DNA of 64,000 nucleotides, taken from positions 868,001 to 932,000 of the forward strand of contig CP021424.1 in NCBI GenBank assembly GCA_002162095.1. The letters are read 5' to 3'. The DNA is from Armatimonadetes bacterium Uphvl-Ar2 (GTDB taxonomy: Bacteria > Armatimonadota > Fimbriimonadia > Fimbriimonadales > Fimbriimonadaceae). The notes below the pieces were generated by a model. It did not search any database. It saw only the letters and a program-made list of their open reading frames with translations, and was not told where the DNA came from. The translations under genes and the position numbers were made by a program. This document shows positions 50,694 through 59,482 of the stretch, in pieces; within the stretch, counting starts at the first letter, position 1; each line of letters starts with the position of its first letter.

Positions 50694-51968
50694 ATGCAGC
50701 GTCCCATCGTCATTGTTGGCGCCGGCCTCGCGGGCCTGGTTTGTGCGCGTCACCTCTTTCGACGCGGCCATGAGGTCCTGATTGTGGAAGCCGGGGATCG
50801 GCCCGGCGGACGCCTCCGCACCGATAAGGTGGACGGATTTACGCTGGACCAAGGGTTCCAGGTGTATCTCAACGAGTACCCGCACACCGAAGCCGAACTG
50901 AACGAAGGGGCCCTTGGCCTGCGCGCGTTTGAACCCGGCTGCCTGGTGCGATGGGACAACACCGACCACGAAGTGAACCGTGACGCCGTGCTGGCCATGG
51001 CGATGAGCACCTACCTCTCCAACCTCGACAAGATCCGGCTGCTGACCATGAGCCGGGAACTGGCCGAGATGGACGTGGACGAGATCCTGGCCATGGAGGA
51101 CGACACCGCCGAGCATGCGCTCCGGGTGCGGGGCTTCAGCGATCGCGTGATTGACCGCTTCTTCCGCCCCTTCTTCGGCGGCGTGTTCTTGGATCGCTCG
51201 CTGCAGGTGAGCTGGCGGCAGTTCGCCTTCATCTGGCGCACGATGAACGCCGGGGATGTGAGCATCCCGCTGGCGGGCATGGAAGCCATTCCCAAGCAAA
51301 TCGCCGCCGATTTGCCGGCGCGGGTCTTCCGATTTGGTGCCCGCGTAAGCGACTTGGTGCGCGATGGAGGCCGGGTGACGGGTGTGCGCCTGGTCAACGG
51401 CGAGGTGATTGACGCGGAAATGGTGGTGGTCGCGACCGACGCCCGAGCGGCGAAGTCGCTCACCGGCATCGCGAGCATCCCCGACGAGTTCCGCGGTAGC
51501 ACGACGATCTATTACGCCGCGCCGGAGCGCCCGGTGGATGACCCCGTGCTGGTCGCCAATGGCAACCGCCCCGTGCGACTCAACCACTTTGTCTGCCTCA
51601 GCCGCATTGCTCCCCAGCGTGGCAATGGCACCGAACACCTCATCTCGGCGACCGTGCTGGGCGTGCCCGAACTCTCCGACGATAGCCTGGCCCATACCGT
51701 TCGGTACGAGATCCAAAGCTGGTACCCCAAGACTGCCATCACCAACTGGCGACCGCTCCGCGTGGACCGCGTGCCTTACGCGCAATTGGTGCAGCGGCCC
51801 GGGTTCCAACAGCAGTGGCCCAGCGAGAGCACGGACACCGAAGGCTTGGTGCTGGCGGGCGAATTCTGCGCCAACAGCAGTATTGACGGCGCCGTATTGA
51901 GCGGCCGCCGCGCCGCCGACGTGGTTTCAGCGGCCCTGGCCCCTGCCACAGCGGGCACCACCGCGTGA
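50694..51968 (+). CDS. FAD-dependent amine oxidase/phytoene desaturase-like oxidoreductase
   Basis: 424 residues from ATG 50694 (the longer frame to 50538 overlaps crcB). Dinucleotide-binding fold at the N-terminus: VIVGAGLAGLVCARHLFRRG, GDRPGGRLRTD, and a C-terminal FAD contact (GEFCANSSIDGAVLSGRRAA). It resembles the carotenoid desaturase/protoporphyrinogen-oxidase/amine-oxidase group; the substrate cannot be fixed. The stop overlaps the next FAD gene (GTGA), so two related oxidoreductases are made together. Confidence 0.8.
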   Translation: MQRPIVIVGAGLAGLVCARHLFRRGHEVLIVEAGDRPGGRLRTDKVDGFTLDQGFQVYLNEYPHTEAELNEGALGLRAFEPGCLVRWDNTDHEVNRDAVLAMAMSTYLSNLDKIRLLTMSRELAEMDVDEILAMEDDTAEHALRVRGFSDRVIDRFFRPFFGGVFLDRSLQVSWRQFAFIWRTMNAGDVSIPLAGMEAIPKQIAADLPARVFRFGARVSDLVRDGGRVTGVRLVNGEVIDAEMVVVATDARAAKSLTGIASIPDEFRGSTTIYYAAPERPVDDPVLVANGNRPVRLNHFVCLSRIAPQRGNGTEHLISATVLGVPELSDDSLAHTVRYEIQSWYPKTAITNWRPLRVDRVPYAQLVQRPGFQQQWPSESTDTEGLVLAGEFCANSSIDGAVLSGRRAADVVSAALAPATAGTTA

Positions 51969-52939
51969 AAGTCGCCATCATCGGGGCTGGGCTTGCGGGG
52001 CTCGCGTGTGCGCGGGTCCTGCGCCAGAACGGCCTCGCCCCGGTGATCTACGAGAAGAGCCACGTCCTGGGTGGGCGGGCCGCCACCCGTCGCAATGGCG
52101 AGTACCTCTTCGATACCGGGGCTACCAGCATCTCCCCGCGCGGCCTTGCCATTGATAAGGTGATGCGGGAGGAGCTTTCTACCGAAGGTTTGGTACACAT
52201 CGAGCGGCCGATCCACATTCACGCCATGGGACGCATCTCCGCTGGCGACCCGATGAAGAATCGTATTGAGCGGTACGTCTACACCGACGGCATCAACGTT
52301 CTGGCCCGCCGCCTGGGTGAGGGCCTCGACATCCGCATGCAGACCCTGGTGGAGCGCATCGATCGCCTTCCCGTCGGGGGCTACGAAATCCTGGGCGACA
52401 CCTACGACCGCGTGGTGCTGGCGGTGCCCCTGCCGCAAGCCCAGGCGCTGCTGGAGAGCGCGGGCGACCCCCGCCGGGTGACCGCCGCCACCTACCGCCC
52501 CTGCCTGAGCGTGCTGCTGGGCTACGCCGCGCCCTTCTCGGGCAACTTCTTTGCGGTCATTGACCCCGAACAACGCCACCCTCTCACCTGGCTGAGCGTG
52601 GAGAGTGCCAAGTGCGCGGGCCGCGCTCCTGAAGGCCATTCGGCGATGGTGGCGCAAATGAGCCCTGATTACAGCCGCAGCCGCTACGACGCCCCGGACG
52701 AGCAGATCATCCACGAGACCGCCAAGGATGTGGAACGCCTGCTGGGCGCGGAATTCAGCACACCCGTAGCTAGCGACGTGAAGCGTTGGCGCTACAGCCA
52801 ACCCGAGGCCACCATTGCCTACGAAACGCTGAACCCGCGCCTGACCGACCTCTACGTGTGCGGCGACGGCACGCGGGGGGGACGTTTGGAGTTCGCCTAC
52901 GAATCGGGCCTGCAGGCCGCCGCGTCTGTACTGAGATGA
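51965..52939 (+). CDS. NAD(P)/FAD-dependent oxidoreductase (renalase-like)
   Basis: 324 residues from GTG 51965, overlapping the upstream FAD gene. N-terminal Rossmann motif VAIIGAGLAGLACARVLRQN with GGRAATRRNGEYLFDTGATS next, the pattern of renalase-type amine oxidases, and a C-terminal LYVCGDGTRGGRLEFAYESG that contacts FAD. Renalase-like enzymes oxidise dihydronicotinamides; the real substrate here is open. The next gene's start overlaps its stop (ATGA). Confidence 0.78.
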   Translation: MKVAIIGAGLAGLACARVLRQNGLAPVIYEKSHVLGGRAATRRNGEYLFDTGATSISPRGLAIDKVMREELSTEGLVHIERPIHIHAMGRISAGDPMKNRIERYVYTDGINVLARRLGEGLDIRMQTLVERIDRLPVGGYEILGDTYDRVVLAVPLPQAQALLESAGDPRRVTAATYRPCLSVLLGYAAPFSGNFFAVIDPEQRHPLTWLSVESAKCAGRAPEGHSAMVAQMSPDYSRSRYDAPDEQIIHETAKDVERLLGAEFSTPVASDVKRWRYSQPEATIAYETLNPRLTDLYVCGDGTRGGRLEFAYESGLQAAASVLR

Positions 52940-53552
52940 TGCTTGCCCTGGCCCTGCTCGCCCCGCCTCCGGCCACCGAGTCCATCGGTTTGGTCGGAAC
53001 CTCGCAAGGGGTGCCGGTCAAGGGCATTCTCACCCGCACCGTGCAAACCGACCGTAGCCTGCTGAGCACGCTCGAGCTCACCCTGATGCCGCCGGGGCAA
53101 GACCCCATCATCGTGCGGCAAGAAACGCACCTCAAGTCCGACGGGCAGCCGCTACGGAAGCTGCAAAGCGTGGTGCAGGGCACCACCCGCACCTCATTTG
53201 CGGCCACATTTGACCGGCGTGACGCCCAGTGGCAAGGCCCCCCGGGGATGCCCGCGTTCAAGGTGCCCGCCCCCGCGACACCGAGATTCGGGCGCGGTCC
53301 GATTTCTGGTTCCTCACCGAGCGCCCGGAAGTGGGCGCGAAGTGGGTGTACCACCGCTTTGTGACCGACAAAGGCCAGTGGGAGGCCACGGTGGTGGAAT
53401 ACAAGGGCCCCGTGAGCATTAAGTGGAACGGGCAAGATGTGCCCGCGCACCGGGTAGTGAGTGGCGACGCCGTGGCCGACTTGGATGACCGAGGCATGCC
53501 CTTGCAGCTGGATTCGCCGCAGGGGAAACTCACCCGCGCCGTTCCCGAGTAA
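52936..53552 (+). CDS. Exported hypothetical protein, apparent frameshift
   Basis: Starts at ATG 52936 overlapping the upstream stop. A hydrophobic N-terminus (MMLALALLAPPPATES) suggests export. The first frame runs through LLSTLELTLMPPGQDPIIVR, KLQSVVQGTTRTSFAATFDR and GMPAFKVPAP, then the sequence continues in another frame (RDTEIRARSDFWFLTERPEV to the end at 53552). The break is at the five-C run 53271-53275; a sixth C joins them into about 205 residues. The content resembles DUF3108-like beta-rich envelope proteins, by impression only. Same kind of slip as in the TauE/SafE gene. Confidence 0.65.
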
Positions 53553-53561
53553 TCTCGGGGT

Positions 53562-54377
53562 ATGTCCGAATCTCCGCAGCCGACTCCGATTCGCGTGACC
53601 GTGGTGGGCGCGCTCGGTCGCATGGGCCAAGAATCCGTGCGGGCACTCTCTAGCGACTCTCGTTTTGAGGTGGTCGGGGCGGTGGACCGCTCCGGGGCCG
53701 GACAGACCTTAGCGAGTGTGTTGCAGATCCCCAGCGAGGTGGTGGTGACGGACAAGCTGAGCGAATGCCTGGATCAGCGCCCCGCCGATGTTCTGCTGGA
53801 CTTCACCCACTTTAGCAGTGCCCCCGACCACGCCATGCGGGCCATGAAGCGCGGCATCGCGGTCGTCATTGGCACCAGCGGGCTGCGCCAACCGGACGTG
53901 CGCACCCTGGTGCAGACCTGCCAAGAAACCGGCCAGCCCTGCCTGCTGGTGCCCAACTTTGCCATCGGGGCCGTGCTGATGATGCGGTTTGCCGAGATGG
54001 CGGCCGCCTACTTCCCGCACGCCGAAGTCATCGAGCGCCACGGCCACCATAAGCTGGACGCCCCCAGCGGCACCGGGCGGCACACCGCCACGCTGATCTC
54101 GCAGCACCGGGCGGAGACCCCCCGCGAACCCCAAGGGGCAGTAGAAGCCGTAGCCGGCGCGCGTGGTGCGAAGGTTGACATGGTGCCCGTGCACAGTGTG
54201 CGCCTGCCGGGGAGTGTGGCGCACCAGGAAGTTCTCTTTGGCGGGCCGGGCGAACTGCTCACTATTAAGCATGACTCGTACGACCGGGCCTCGTTTATGG
54301 GCGGCGTGAAGCTGGCCTGTGCCCAGGTGCGCTCGCTATCCGGCTTCGTGACCGGGCTCGACGCGGTTCTGTTCTAA
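53562..54377 (+). CDS. dapB: 4-hydroxy-tetrahydrodipicolinate reductase
   Basis: NAD(P)H-dependent reductase of the diaminopimelate/lysine pathway, needed for peptidoglycan. 271 residues. Nucleotide-binding TVVGALGRMGQESVRAL, the catalytic IERHGHHKLDAPSGTGRHTA (His and Lys, SGT), and a C-terminal ELLTIKHDSYDRASFMGGVK. Marks match DapB closely. The end overlaps the convergent SRPBCC gene by 42 bp. Confidence 0.93.
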   Translation: MSESPQPTPIRVTVVGALGRMGQESVRALSSDSRFEVVGAVDRSGAGQTLASVLQIPSEVVVTDKLSECLDQRPADVLLDFTHFSSAPDHAMRAMKRGIAVVIGTSGLRQPDVRTLVQTCQETGQPCLLVPNFAIGAVLMMRFAEMAAAYFPHAEVIERHGHHKLDAPSGTGRHTATLISQHRAETPREPQGAVEAVAGARGAKVDMVPVHSVRLPGSVAHQEVLFGGPGELLTIKHDSYDRASFMGGVKLACAQVRSLSGFVTGLDAVLF

Positions 54378-54809
54378 CTCTCGCTTGGTCACTTGGTGCC
54401 GATGGGCGAACATCGCGTCCACCTGCCGATTGAGGAACAGTGCGTGCACCACAGGCGACAACGGGCCCCCGGGCGCCTGGAACGTGACCGTATCGCGCAG
54501 CAGACACCCTTCGCCATCCGGCAGGAATTCGTGGTGGTGTCGCCAGTACTTGGCCGGTCCCGCCTCCATCGTATCCACAAAGCCGTTCTCCGTCACGTCG
54601 CTCAGCCGCGCTTTCCACACCGTGGTCAGCGGCCCTTGCCGGATACGTAAAACGTGTAACGCCCCCTCGCGCACGGCCACGTCTTCCCCAATGATCTCGA
54701 CCTTGGTGCCGGGTGGCGTTAGCTTCACCAGCGCCTCCACGGACTCGTGAAAGGCGCGCAGAGCCTCCACCGGGGCAGCAATGCGAGTTTCGTAGACGCG
54801 GGTGACCAC
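54336..54809 (-). CDS. SRPBCC (START/polyketide-cyclase-like) ligand-binding protein
   Basis: 157 residues. The N-terminus (RVYETRIAAPVEALRAFHES) and the alternation of strands with a long C-terminal helix (FQAPGGPLSPVVHALFLNRQ) are typical of the SRPBCC helix-grip fold, which binds hydrophobic ligands. No catalytic residue is recognised. 3' end overlaps dapB; tmRNA lies 76 bp beyond its start. Confidence 0.72.
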   Translation of the reverse strand: MVTRVYETRIAAPVEALRAFHESVEALVKLTPPGTKVEIIGEDVAVREGALHVLRIRQGPLTTVWKARLSDVTENGFVDTMEAGPAKYWRHHHEFLPDGEGCLLRDTVTFQAPGGPLSPVVHALFLNRQVDAMFAHRHQVTKRELEQNRVEPGHEAG

Positions 54810-54885
54810 GGCCCATTATGCGGTGGCGAGTGGCCCATGCCTAAGCAACCGCCCTCACCCGCCCGACGTCTATACTAATAACAAC

Positions 54886-55236
54886 GGGGGCGTCAGGCTT
54901 CGACAGAGCCGGATCGACCTTAGATTGCGAGTCGAGGTGCCGCTGGCCTCGTTAAAAGCGGCAAAAAAGTAAACGCGAACAACAACTTCGCCTACGCGGC
55001 CTAATTAGCCCGCGGATCCACCTCTCGGGTTCCCGTCGCGAGAGACTCGGGTCACACACAAACGGGATGGGCTGAAGCTCTCTGTTCGGGGGCGTAAAGC
55101 TAAGATCAATCGAACTGGGTGAACCGTAGCCGGGCCTCTTGGGTCGCGGGGCACCGAGAAACATCGAGAGGAGATACTCGTGGACGTTTAAGGAAGACGG
55201 TTTTGGAACAGGGTTCAATTCCCTGCGCCTCCACCA
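54886..55236 (+). ncRNA. ssrA: Transfer-messenger RNA (tmRNA)
   Basis: 351 nt. tRNA-like ends: GGGGGCG at 54886 pairs with CGCCTCC before the encoded CCACCA end (one G-U). The typical AGGCTTCGACAG follows the 5' stem and GGTTCAATTCCCTGCGCC closes the T-arm. The tag frame (54960-55004) reads GKKVNANNNFAYAA then TAA TTAG, a hydrophobic ending that proteases recognise. TATACT at 54871-54876 is a fitting -10 box. tmRNA frees stalled ribosomes; frames lying over it are not genes. A large hairpin begins at its last base. Confidence 0.97.
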
Positions 55237-55284
55237 AATATTGCGACGCGACCAGGCTCAACGCTTGGCCGCGTCGCAATATTT
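55236..55284. terminator. Long hairpin directly after tmRNA
   Basis: Perfect 15-nt arms, AAATATTGCGACGCG (55236-55250) and CGCGTCGCAATATTT (55270-55284); the 19-nt loop itself can extend the stem with wobble pairs. It starts at the last base of tmRNA, so it is most simply the tmRNA terminator, with A/T at the base in both directions. A site-specific integration mark is not excluded, since tmRNA 3' ends are favoured targets. Confidence 0.7.
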
Positions 55285-55325
55285 ATAAGCCTGAGGACAA
55301 AACAGTGAGGGAAAAGACTTAAAGA

Positions 55326-56303
55326 ATGCTGATGCCGATTCTGGCCGTGCTGGGGGGTGCGGCGTTGTTGGTGTGGAGTGCCGTGCGGTTTGTGGCCGGG
55401 GCAGCCGGGGTCGCGCGGGCCTACGGGGTCAGTGCGCTCCTCATCGGGATGGTCATCGTGGGCTTTGGCACCTCGGCGCCAGAGCTGATTGTTTCCACCA
55501 TGGCCGCCATTCAAGGGAATCCCGGCCTGGCCCTCGGCAACGCCTACGGCTCCAACGTCACCAATATCGGCCTCATTCTCGGCCTCACCGTGGCCCTGGC
55601 TCCGGTCGTCATCAATTCCCAGGTGCTGAAGCGGGAGCTACCCCTGCTGCTCGCCGCCACTTTGGCCAGCGGGTTCTTCATCAATGATGGGCAGATCACG
55701 CGCCCCGAGGGTGTCGTAATGCTGATCGGGTTTTCGGCCTTCATTGCTTGGTCCATCGTGGCGTCCCAGAAATCCAAACGTGACGTCCTCGGCCAGGAAA
55801 TGCAAACGGAAATCGATGCCGAACACCTCACCAAGGGCCAGGCCTTCATGTGGCTCATCATTGGCCTGCTCGTGCTGATGGTGAGTTCACGAACCCTCGT
55901 GTGGGGCGCGGTGGAGCTAGCGACTCTGTTTGGAGTGAGCGACGTCATCATCGGCCTCACCATCGTGGCCATCGGAACTTCCTTGCCGGAACTGGCCTCC
56001 TCCATCGCGGCGGCGCGCAAGGGCGAGGATGATCTCGCGCTCGGCAACATTATTGGCTCTAACTTCTTCAACACCCTTGCGGTGGTCGGCATCAGCGCGG
56101 CGATCAAGCCGTTCGCGGTGGCCCCGGAGATGATCACTCGTGACCTCCCGGTGATGGTGGGGTTCACCATCCTGCTCTACGTCTTTGCCCTCGGGCGGCG
56201 CAAGCAGGCCGTAATAGAGCGGCCCGAAGGCTACGTGCTGCTCGTCGGGTTTGTGGTGTACATGATCTGGCTGGTGCGCAGCGAGTTCCATGTCGCTGGC
56301 TGA
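55326..56303 (+). CDS. Na+/Ca2+ (or K+-dependent) exchanger, CaCA family
   Basis: 325-residue antiporter with about ten membrane helices arranged as two inverted halves. The two alpha-repeats are clear: MVIVGFGTSAPELIVSTMAA followed by LGNAYGSNVTNIGL, and VAIGTSLPELASSIAAARKG followed by LGNIIGSNFFNTLAV. These hold the ion-binding Glu, Asn and Ser. YrbG-like by similarity. Exports calcium or sodium across the inner membrane. Divergent from nothing; closed by a two-way terminator shared with rplY. Confidence 0.92.
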   Translation: MLMPILAVLGGAALLVWSAVRFVAGAAGVARAYGVSALLIGMVIVGFGTSAPELIVSTMAAIQGNPGLALGNAYGSNVTNIGLILGLTVALAPVVINSQVLKRELPLLLAATLASGFFINDGQITRPEGVVMLIGFSAFIAWSIVASQKSKRDVLGQEMQTEIDAEHLTKGQAFMWLIIGLLVLMVSSRTLVWGAVELATLFGVSDVIIGLTIVAIGTSLPELASSIAAARKGEDDLALGNIIGSNFFNTLAVVGISAAIKPFAVAPEMITRDLPVMVGFTILLYVFALGRRKQAVIERPEGYVLLVGFVVYMIWLVRSEFHVAG

Positions 56304-56325
56304 ATCGTCCGTCCGTTAAGAAGAA

Positions 56326-56356
56326 AACCCGCCCTTGCCCACGGCAAGGACGGGTT
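56326..56356. terminator. Bidirectional terminator between exchanger and rplY
   Basis: AACCCGCCCTTGCC (56326-56339), 3-nt loop CAC, GGCAAGGACGGGTT (56343-56356), one mismatch, followed by TCTTTGCTTTT on the plus strand and by a T-run on the minus strand. It serves the convergent ends of the exchanger and rplY. Confidence 0.88.
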
Positions 56357-56379
56357 CTTTGCTTTTGCTTCGCGAAGCC

Positions 56380-56937
56380 TTAGCGGCGGCGACCGGCGGT
56401 GCTCACCACGGGGGCGGCAGCCGGGGCCAAGGCGCTCACGCCTTCGGGCAGTTCCAGGTCACCGACCAGAATGCGCTCGTTCGAAGCCATGTGGCCGATC
56501 TGAATCTTGAGGATCGACGGCAGGTTCTTCACCACGCCTTCCACTTCCAGCTTGTTCATGTTGGTCACGATGGTCGCATCGCCCTTGGTCACCACCACCG
56601 GGGTGCCTTCAAACACCAGCGGAATGCTAACGCGGACCTTGTCTTCGTCGCGCACTTGCTGCACGGTCAGGTGGGTCACGGCTTGGGTGATGTCGTCGCG
56701 TTGGATGCCCTTGAGCACCACGTTCACCGGCTCCTTGGCCCCTTCCACCTGGACGGAGAAGAGCGGCACGCCTTCAATCTTCTTCATCAGGTCGCGGATG
56801 TCGCGGGTGTTGGCCTGGATCATGTGCGTCTCCTTGTCGGGAGTGATCAGAGCCATCGGCATCAGGCCGCTCTTACGCAGGCGCTTGGCTTCGGCGGAAG
56901 AATTGGTGGTCCGTTCGCTGGCATTCAACAAAAGCAT
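56380..56937 (-). CDS. rplY: 50S ribosomal protein L25 (Ctc/TL5 type)
   Basis: 5S-rRNA-binding ribosomal protein. 185 residues: an N-terminal L25 domain (LNASERTTNSSAEAKRLRKS GLMPMALI region, ending in the beta barrel near residue 95) and a C-terminal TL5/Ctc beta domain (about 100-180). That two-domain form is the general-stress Ctc type. The end is an Ala/Pro-rich tail finishing with Arg-Arg-Arg. Single gene ahead of the terminator. Confidence 0.93.
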   Translation of the reverse strand: MLLLNASERTTNSSAEAKRLRKSGLMPMALITPDKETHMIQANTRDIRDLMKKIEGVPLFSVQVEGAKEPVNVVLKGIQRDDITQAVTHLTVQQVRDEDKVRVSIPLVFEGTPVVVTKGDATIVTNMNKLEVEGVVKNLPSILKIQIGHMASNERILVGDLELPEGVSALAPAAAPVVSTAGRRR

Positions 56938-56993
56938 GAGAAACTCCGGTGCATCCTACTGAGCCGCGGCTTCAGGATGCGTGAAGTTTCATT

Positions 56994-57494
56994 CTACTCG
57001 TTGGAACTAGCCTTGGCTGGGACAGCCCCGAAATCCATGGCAAAAAATTGGGCCTCGTACGGGACTTTTCGGGGGGCAGGACAGGGGCGGAAGCCCACGC
57101 GCTGATACACCGCAATCGCCCGGTCCATCGTCGCCAAGGTATCGAGGAACAGCTTCTGAATCCCCGCCGACCGCGCCGTGTGCAAGGCTTCCATCACCAG
57201 GGCACGGCCCACTTGCCGCCCGCGAACCTCCGGAGCGACATAGAGCCGCTTCAGTTCGGCCTCCCCGTCTTCCATCGGGCGGATGGCCACGCAGCCCACC
57301 ACGGTGCCCTCGGCTTCGGCCAGCAAAACGAACCCGTGCGGACCGGAATAGGGGCCCGGCAGGCAGGCCAGTTCTTCGGTCACCCCAATCATCGTGGGGT
57401 CCATACCGATCTCAGCCGTGTAGGCGCCGAGCAAGCGGCGCACGATGGCGGCGTCCGTCGGAAACTCAGCCACGCGAATCGAAACCATGCTCAT
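56994..57494 (-). CDS. GNAT-family N-acetyltransferase
   Basis: 166 residues from ATG 57494, which has AGGGG eight bases upstream; the frame is open to 57503. Acetyl-CoA binding motif A is LKRLYVAPEVRGRQVGRAL with the R-G-R-x-V-G pattern, then a beta-bulge region (LFLDTLATMDRAIAVYQRVG) and FRPCPAPRK. Substrate (amine) cannot be told. The start overlaps the stop of purK by 4 bp, so the two are co-translated. Confidence 0.85.
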   Translation of the reverse strand: MSMVSIRVAEFPTDAAIVRRLLGAYTAEIGMDPTMIGVTEELACLPGPYSGPHGFVLLAEAEGTVVGCVAIRPMEDGEAELKRLYVAPEVRGRQVGRALVMEALHTARSAGIQKLFLDTLATMDRAIAVYQRVGFRPCPAPRKVPYEAQFFAMDFGAVPAKASSNE

Positions 57495-58591
57495 GAACAC
57501 CACCCCTTGTAGAAAGCTTCACGCGCCCGCACGGCGCGGCGTTGCGCATCGGGGCCAACGGCATTGATATGTCCCATTTTTCGCCCCGGGCGTGACTCCA
57601 TTTTCCCGTACCAGTGCAAATTCACTTCGGGATCGGCGGCAAAAGCGGCCCCAATGGCCCGGTGCACATCTTGCGCCCCTTCTTGCCCCAGCAGGTTCGC
57701 CATTGCCACGGGCAAGCCCATGGTCTCCGGCAGACTCCATCCCATACAAAGCCTTACGTGCATCTCGAACTGGCTCACACCGCCCCAATCCAGGGTGTAG
57801 TGGCCCGTGTTGTGGGGACGGGGGGCCATTTCGTTGACAGTCAATTGACCGTCAGACGTTTCAAAGAGTTCCACTCCGAAGATGCCAAAGCCCTCGACGG
57901 CTTCTACGGCGGCGACGGCAATGTCGCTGGCGTCCACGTCGGCAGGATAAACCAAGTCACAAACGTGGTTGGTTTGGACGGTTTCCATGGTCGGAAACAC
58001 CTGGATTTCCTGGTTGCTGCGCGCCACCATTACGGCAAGTTCTCGGCGGAAAGGTACGAATTCTTCCGCCAGCCAGGGGTCTTGGTCCCAGCGCAAACGC
58101 GCCGCCTCGTATTCGGCTTCGTTCTGCACCACCAGGGTGCCCTTGCCGTCGTAGCCTCGAAAGCGCGCCTTGAGCACGCAGGGAAACCCAAGCTCCGCCG
58201 CGCGCGCGGCGGGCACCGCTCGAGGTGAAGGCACTCCGGCCTGGCGATAGGCTTCACGTTGGCGTAGCTTGTCCTGGATGATGCCGAGAGTGAGGCATCC
58301 GGGCTTGAGGCACTGCGGGTCGCGGCCACTGGCCTCCAGCGCCGCCTGGATCAGCTCAGCGGGGATGAATTCGTTCTCCAGTGTTACGTTTTGCGCCACC
58401 CGGAAGGCTTCCCGCAACCCCATTTCACTTTCGATCGGAGCCGAGAGCCCCGCACAAATCTGGCGAGCGGGGGCTTGGTCGTCCGGGTCCAGAATCCACA
58501 CCCGCAAGCCCAACCGCTGGGCGGCCTGGGCGCTCATCCGGGCGAGCTGCCCGCCGCCCAAAATCGCGACATCGAACGCAAACTCTGCCAT
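57491..58591 (-). CDS. purK: N5-carboxyaminoimidazole ribonucleotide synthase
   Basis: ATP-grasp enzyme of purine synthesis (AIR plus bicarbonate). 366 residues, normal length. Marks: AILGGGQLARMSAQAAQRLG at the start, VLKARFRGYDGKGTLVV, WLAEEFVPFRRELAVMVARS, GIFGVELFETSDGQLTVNEM and APRPHNTGHYTLDWGGVSQF. PurE is not next to it. It is followed by a GNAT gene and preceded at a 0-bp gap by ftcD, forming an ftcD-purK-GNAT run. Confidence 0.94.
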   Translation of the reverse strand: MAEFAFDVAILGGGQLARMSAQAAQRLGLRVWILDPDDQAPARQICAGLSAPIESEMGLREAFRVAQNVTLENEFIPAELIQAALEASGRDPQCLKPGCLTLGIIQDKLRQREAYRQAGVPSPRAVPAARAAELGFPCVLKARFRGYDGKGTLVVQNEAEYEAARLRWDQDPWLAEEFVPFRRELAVMVARSNQEIQVFPTMETVQTNHVCDLVYPADVDASDIAVAAVEAVEGFGIFGVELFETSDGQLTVNEMAPRPHNTGHYTLDWGGVSQFEMHVRLCMGWSLPETMGLPVAMANLLGQEGAQDVHRAIGAAFAADPEVNLHWYGKMESRPGRKMGHINAVGPDAQRRAVRAREAFYKGWCS

Positions 58592-59476
58592 TTAGTCCTC
58601 CTCCTCGTACTTCACGATCTGTTCTTGGCGCGGGTGCAAATGCGTGGCGTGCTCCAAGTCGCGAGTTCGAATCACCCCAATGAGCTCGGTGTACGCAAAC
58701 TCCGCGCCGCGCATTCGAGCTACATCCACCACCCACTCCGTCAGGGCGTCGAGCGAGATCGCATCCGGCCGCGTGACATTCATGCTAACTTGCGACATCT
58801 CCTGGGCGGCAAGCATCAGTCCCAGCGCCCTCACCCCCGTGAATCGTTCGTCCCCCTGCTCGCGGCGTTCGCGAATCGAGCGAGCAATGGTCTTGGCCAC
58901 GTCGGCCGTCTCCGTGCGCAGGTTCACGTTATAGGCGATGAGAAAGTCGCGAACGCCCATCACCGTCGCGCCTAAATGCGGGTGGACTCGGTGCGGTCCA
59001 AAATCAGGCTCGATATCGCGATCGACAAGGCCCCCGAAGCCGCCCTTGCGCAACTTGGGCAGGGCCGCTGCGTGCTTCCCCCGCTCACTCTGTTCATAGA
59101 GGAACACGGGAACCTCGTAGCGCTCGGCTAGCTGCCGCGCCGTGTCTTGCACAAAGACAATCAAGTCCGTGCTGTCACTGGCCGAGGGGCGTAACCGCAA
59201 GGGCACGAACGGGCACACATCCAGCGCCCCGATACGCGGGTGCACCCCCCGGTGCCGCTGCAGGTCAATGGCGGGCAGAATCCGGTCGGCCAAAGCAAAC
59301 AGGGCCTCGCGCACCTGTTCCGGCTCGCCGCTAAAGGCCGTCACCGTCCGGTTGTGGTCCACATCGCTATCGGCAAAGTGGACGGTCACCGGCCGCGCTT
59401 CCAGAAGTTCGCGCACGTCAGCCAGCAAGCGCCGATCGCGCCCAAATGACCAGTTCGGAACGGTGAGAACCCGCAC
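58592..59476 (-). CDS. ftcD: Glutamate formimidoyltransferase
   Basis: Moves the formimino group between glutamate and tetrahydrofolate in histidine or purine breakdown and supplies one-carbon units. 294 residues from GTG 59476; only the transferase part is present, without the cyclodeaminase domain of the mammalian enzyme. Marks: VPNWSFGRDRRLL, DSDVDHNRTVTAFSG, DLQRHRGVHPRIGALDVCPF, FGPHRVHPHLGATVMGVRDF. It begins 6 bp after fabI and ends at purK, so it sits in a co-directional minus-strand series. Confidence 0.9.
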   Translation of the reverse strand: MRVLTVPNWSFGRDRRLLADVRELLEARPVTVHFADSDVDHNRTVTAFSGEPEQVREALFALADRILPAIDLQRHRGVHPRIGALDVCPFVPLRLRPSASDSTDLIVFVQDTARQLAERYEVPVFLYEQSERGKHAAALPKLRKGGFGGLVDRDIEPDFGPHRVHPHLGATVMGVRDFLIAYNVNLRTETADVAKTIARSIRERREQGDERFTGVRALGLMLAAQEMSQVSMNVTRPDAISLDALTEWVVDVARMRGAEFAYTELIGVIRTRDLEHATHLHPRQEQIVKYEEED

Positions 59477-59482
59477 GGTGGC

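Noticed and set aside
54952-55322. Short open frames on both strands inside tmRNA
   Set aside because: The RNA structure and its tag frame explain the sequence; the frames cross the tRNA-like ends.
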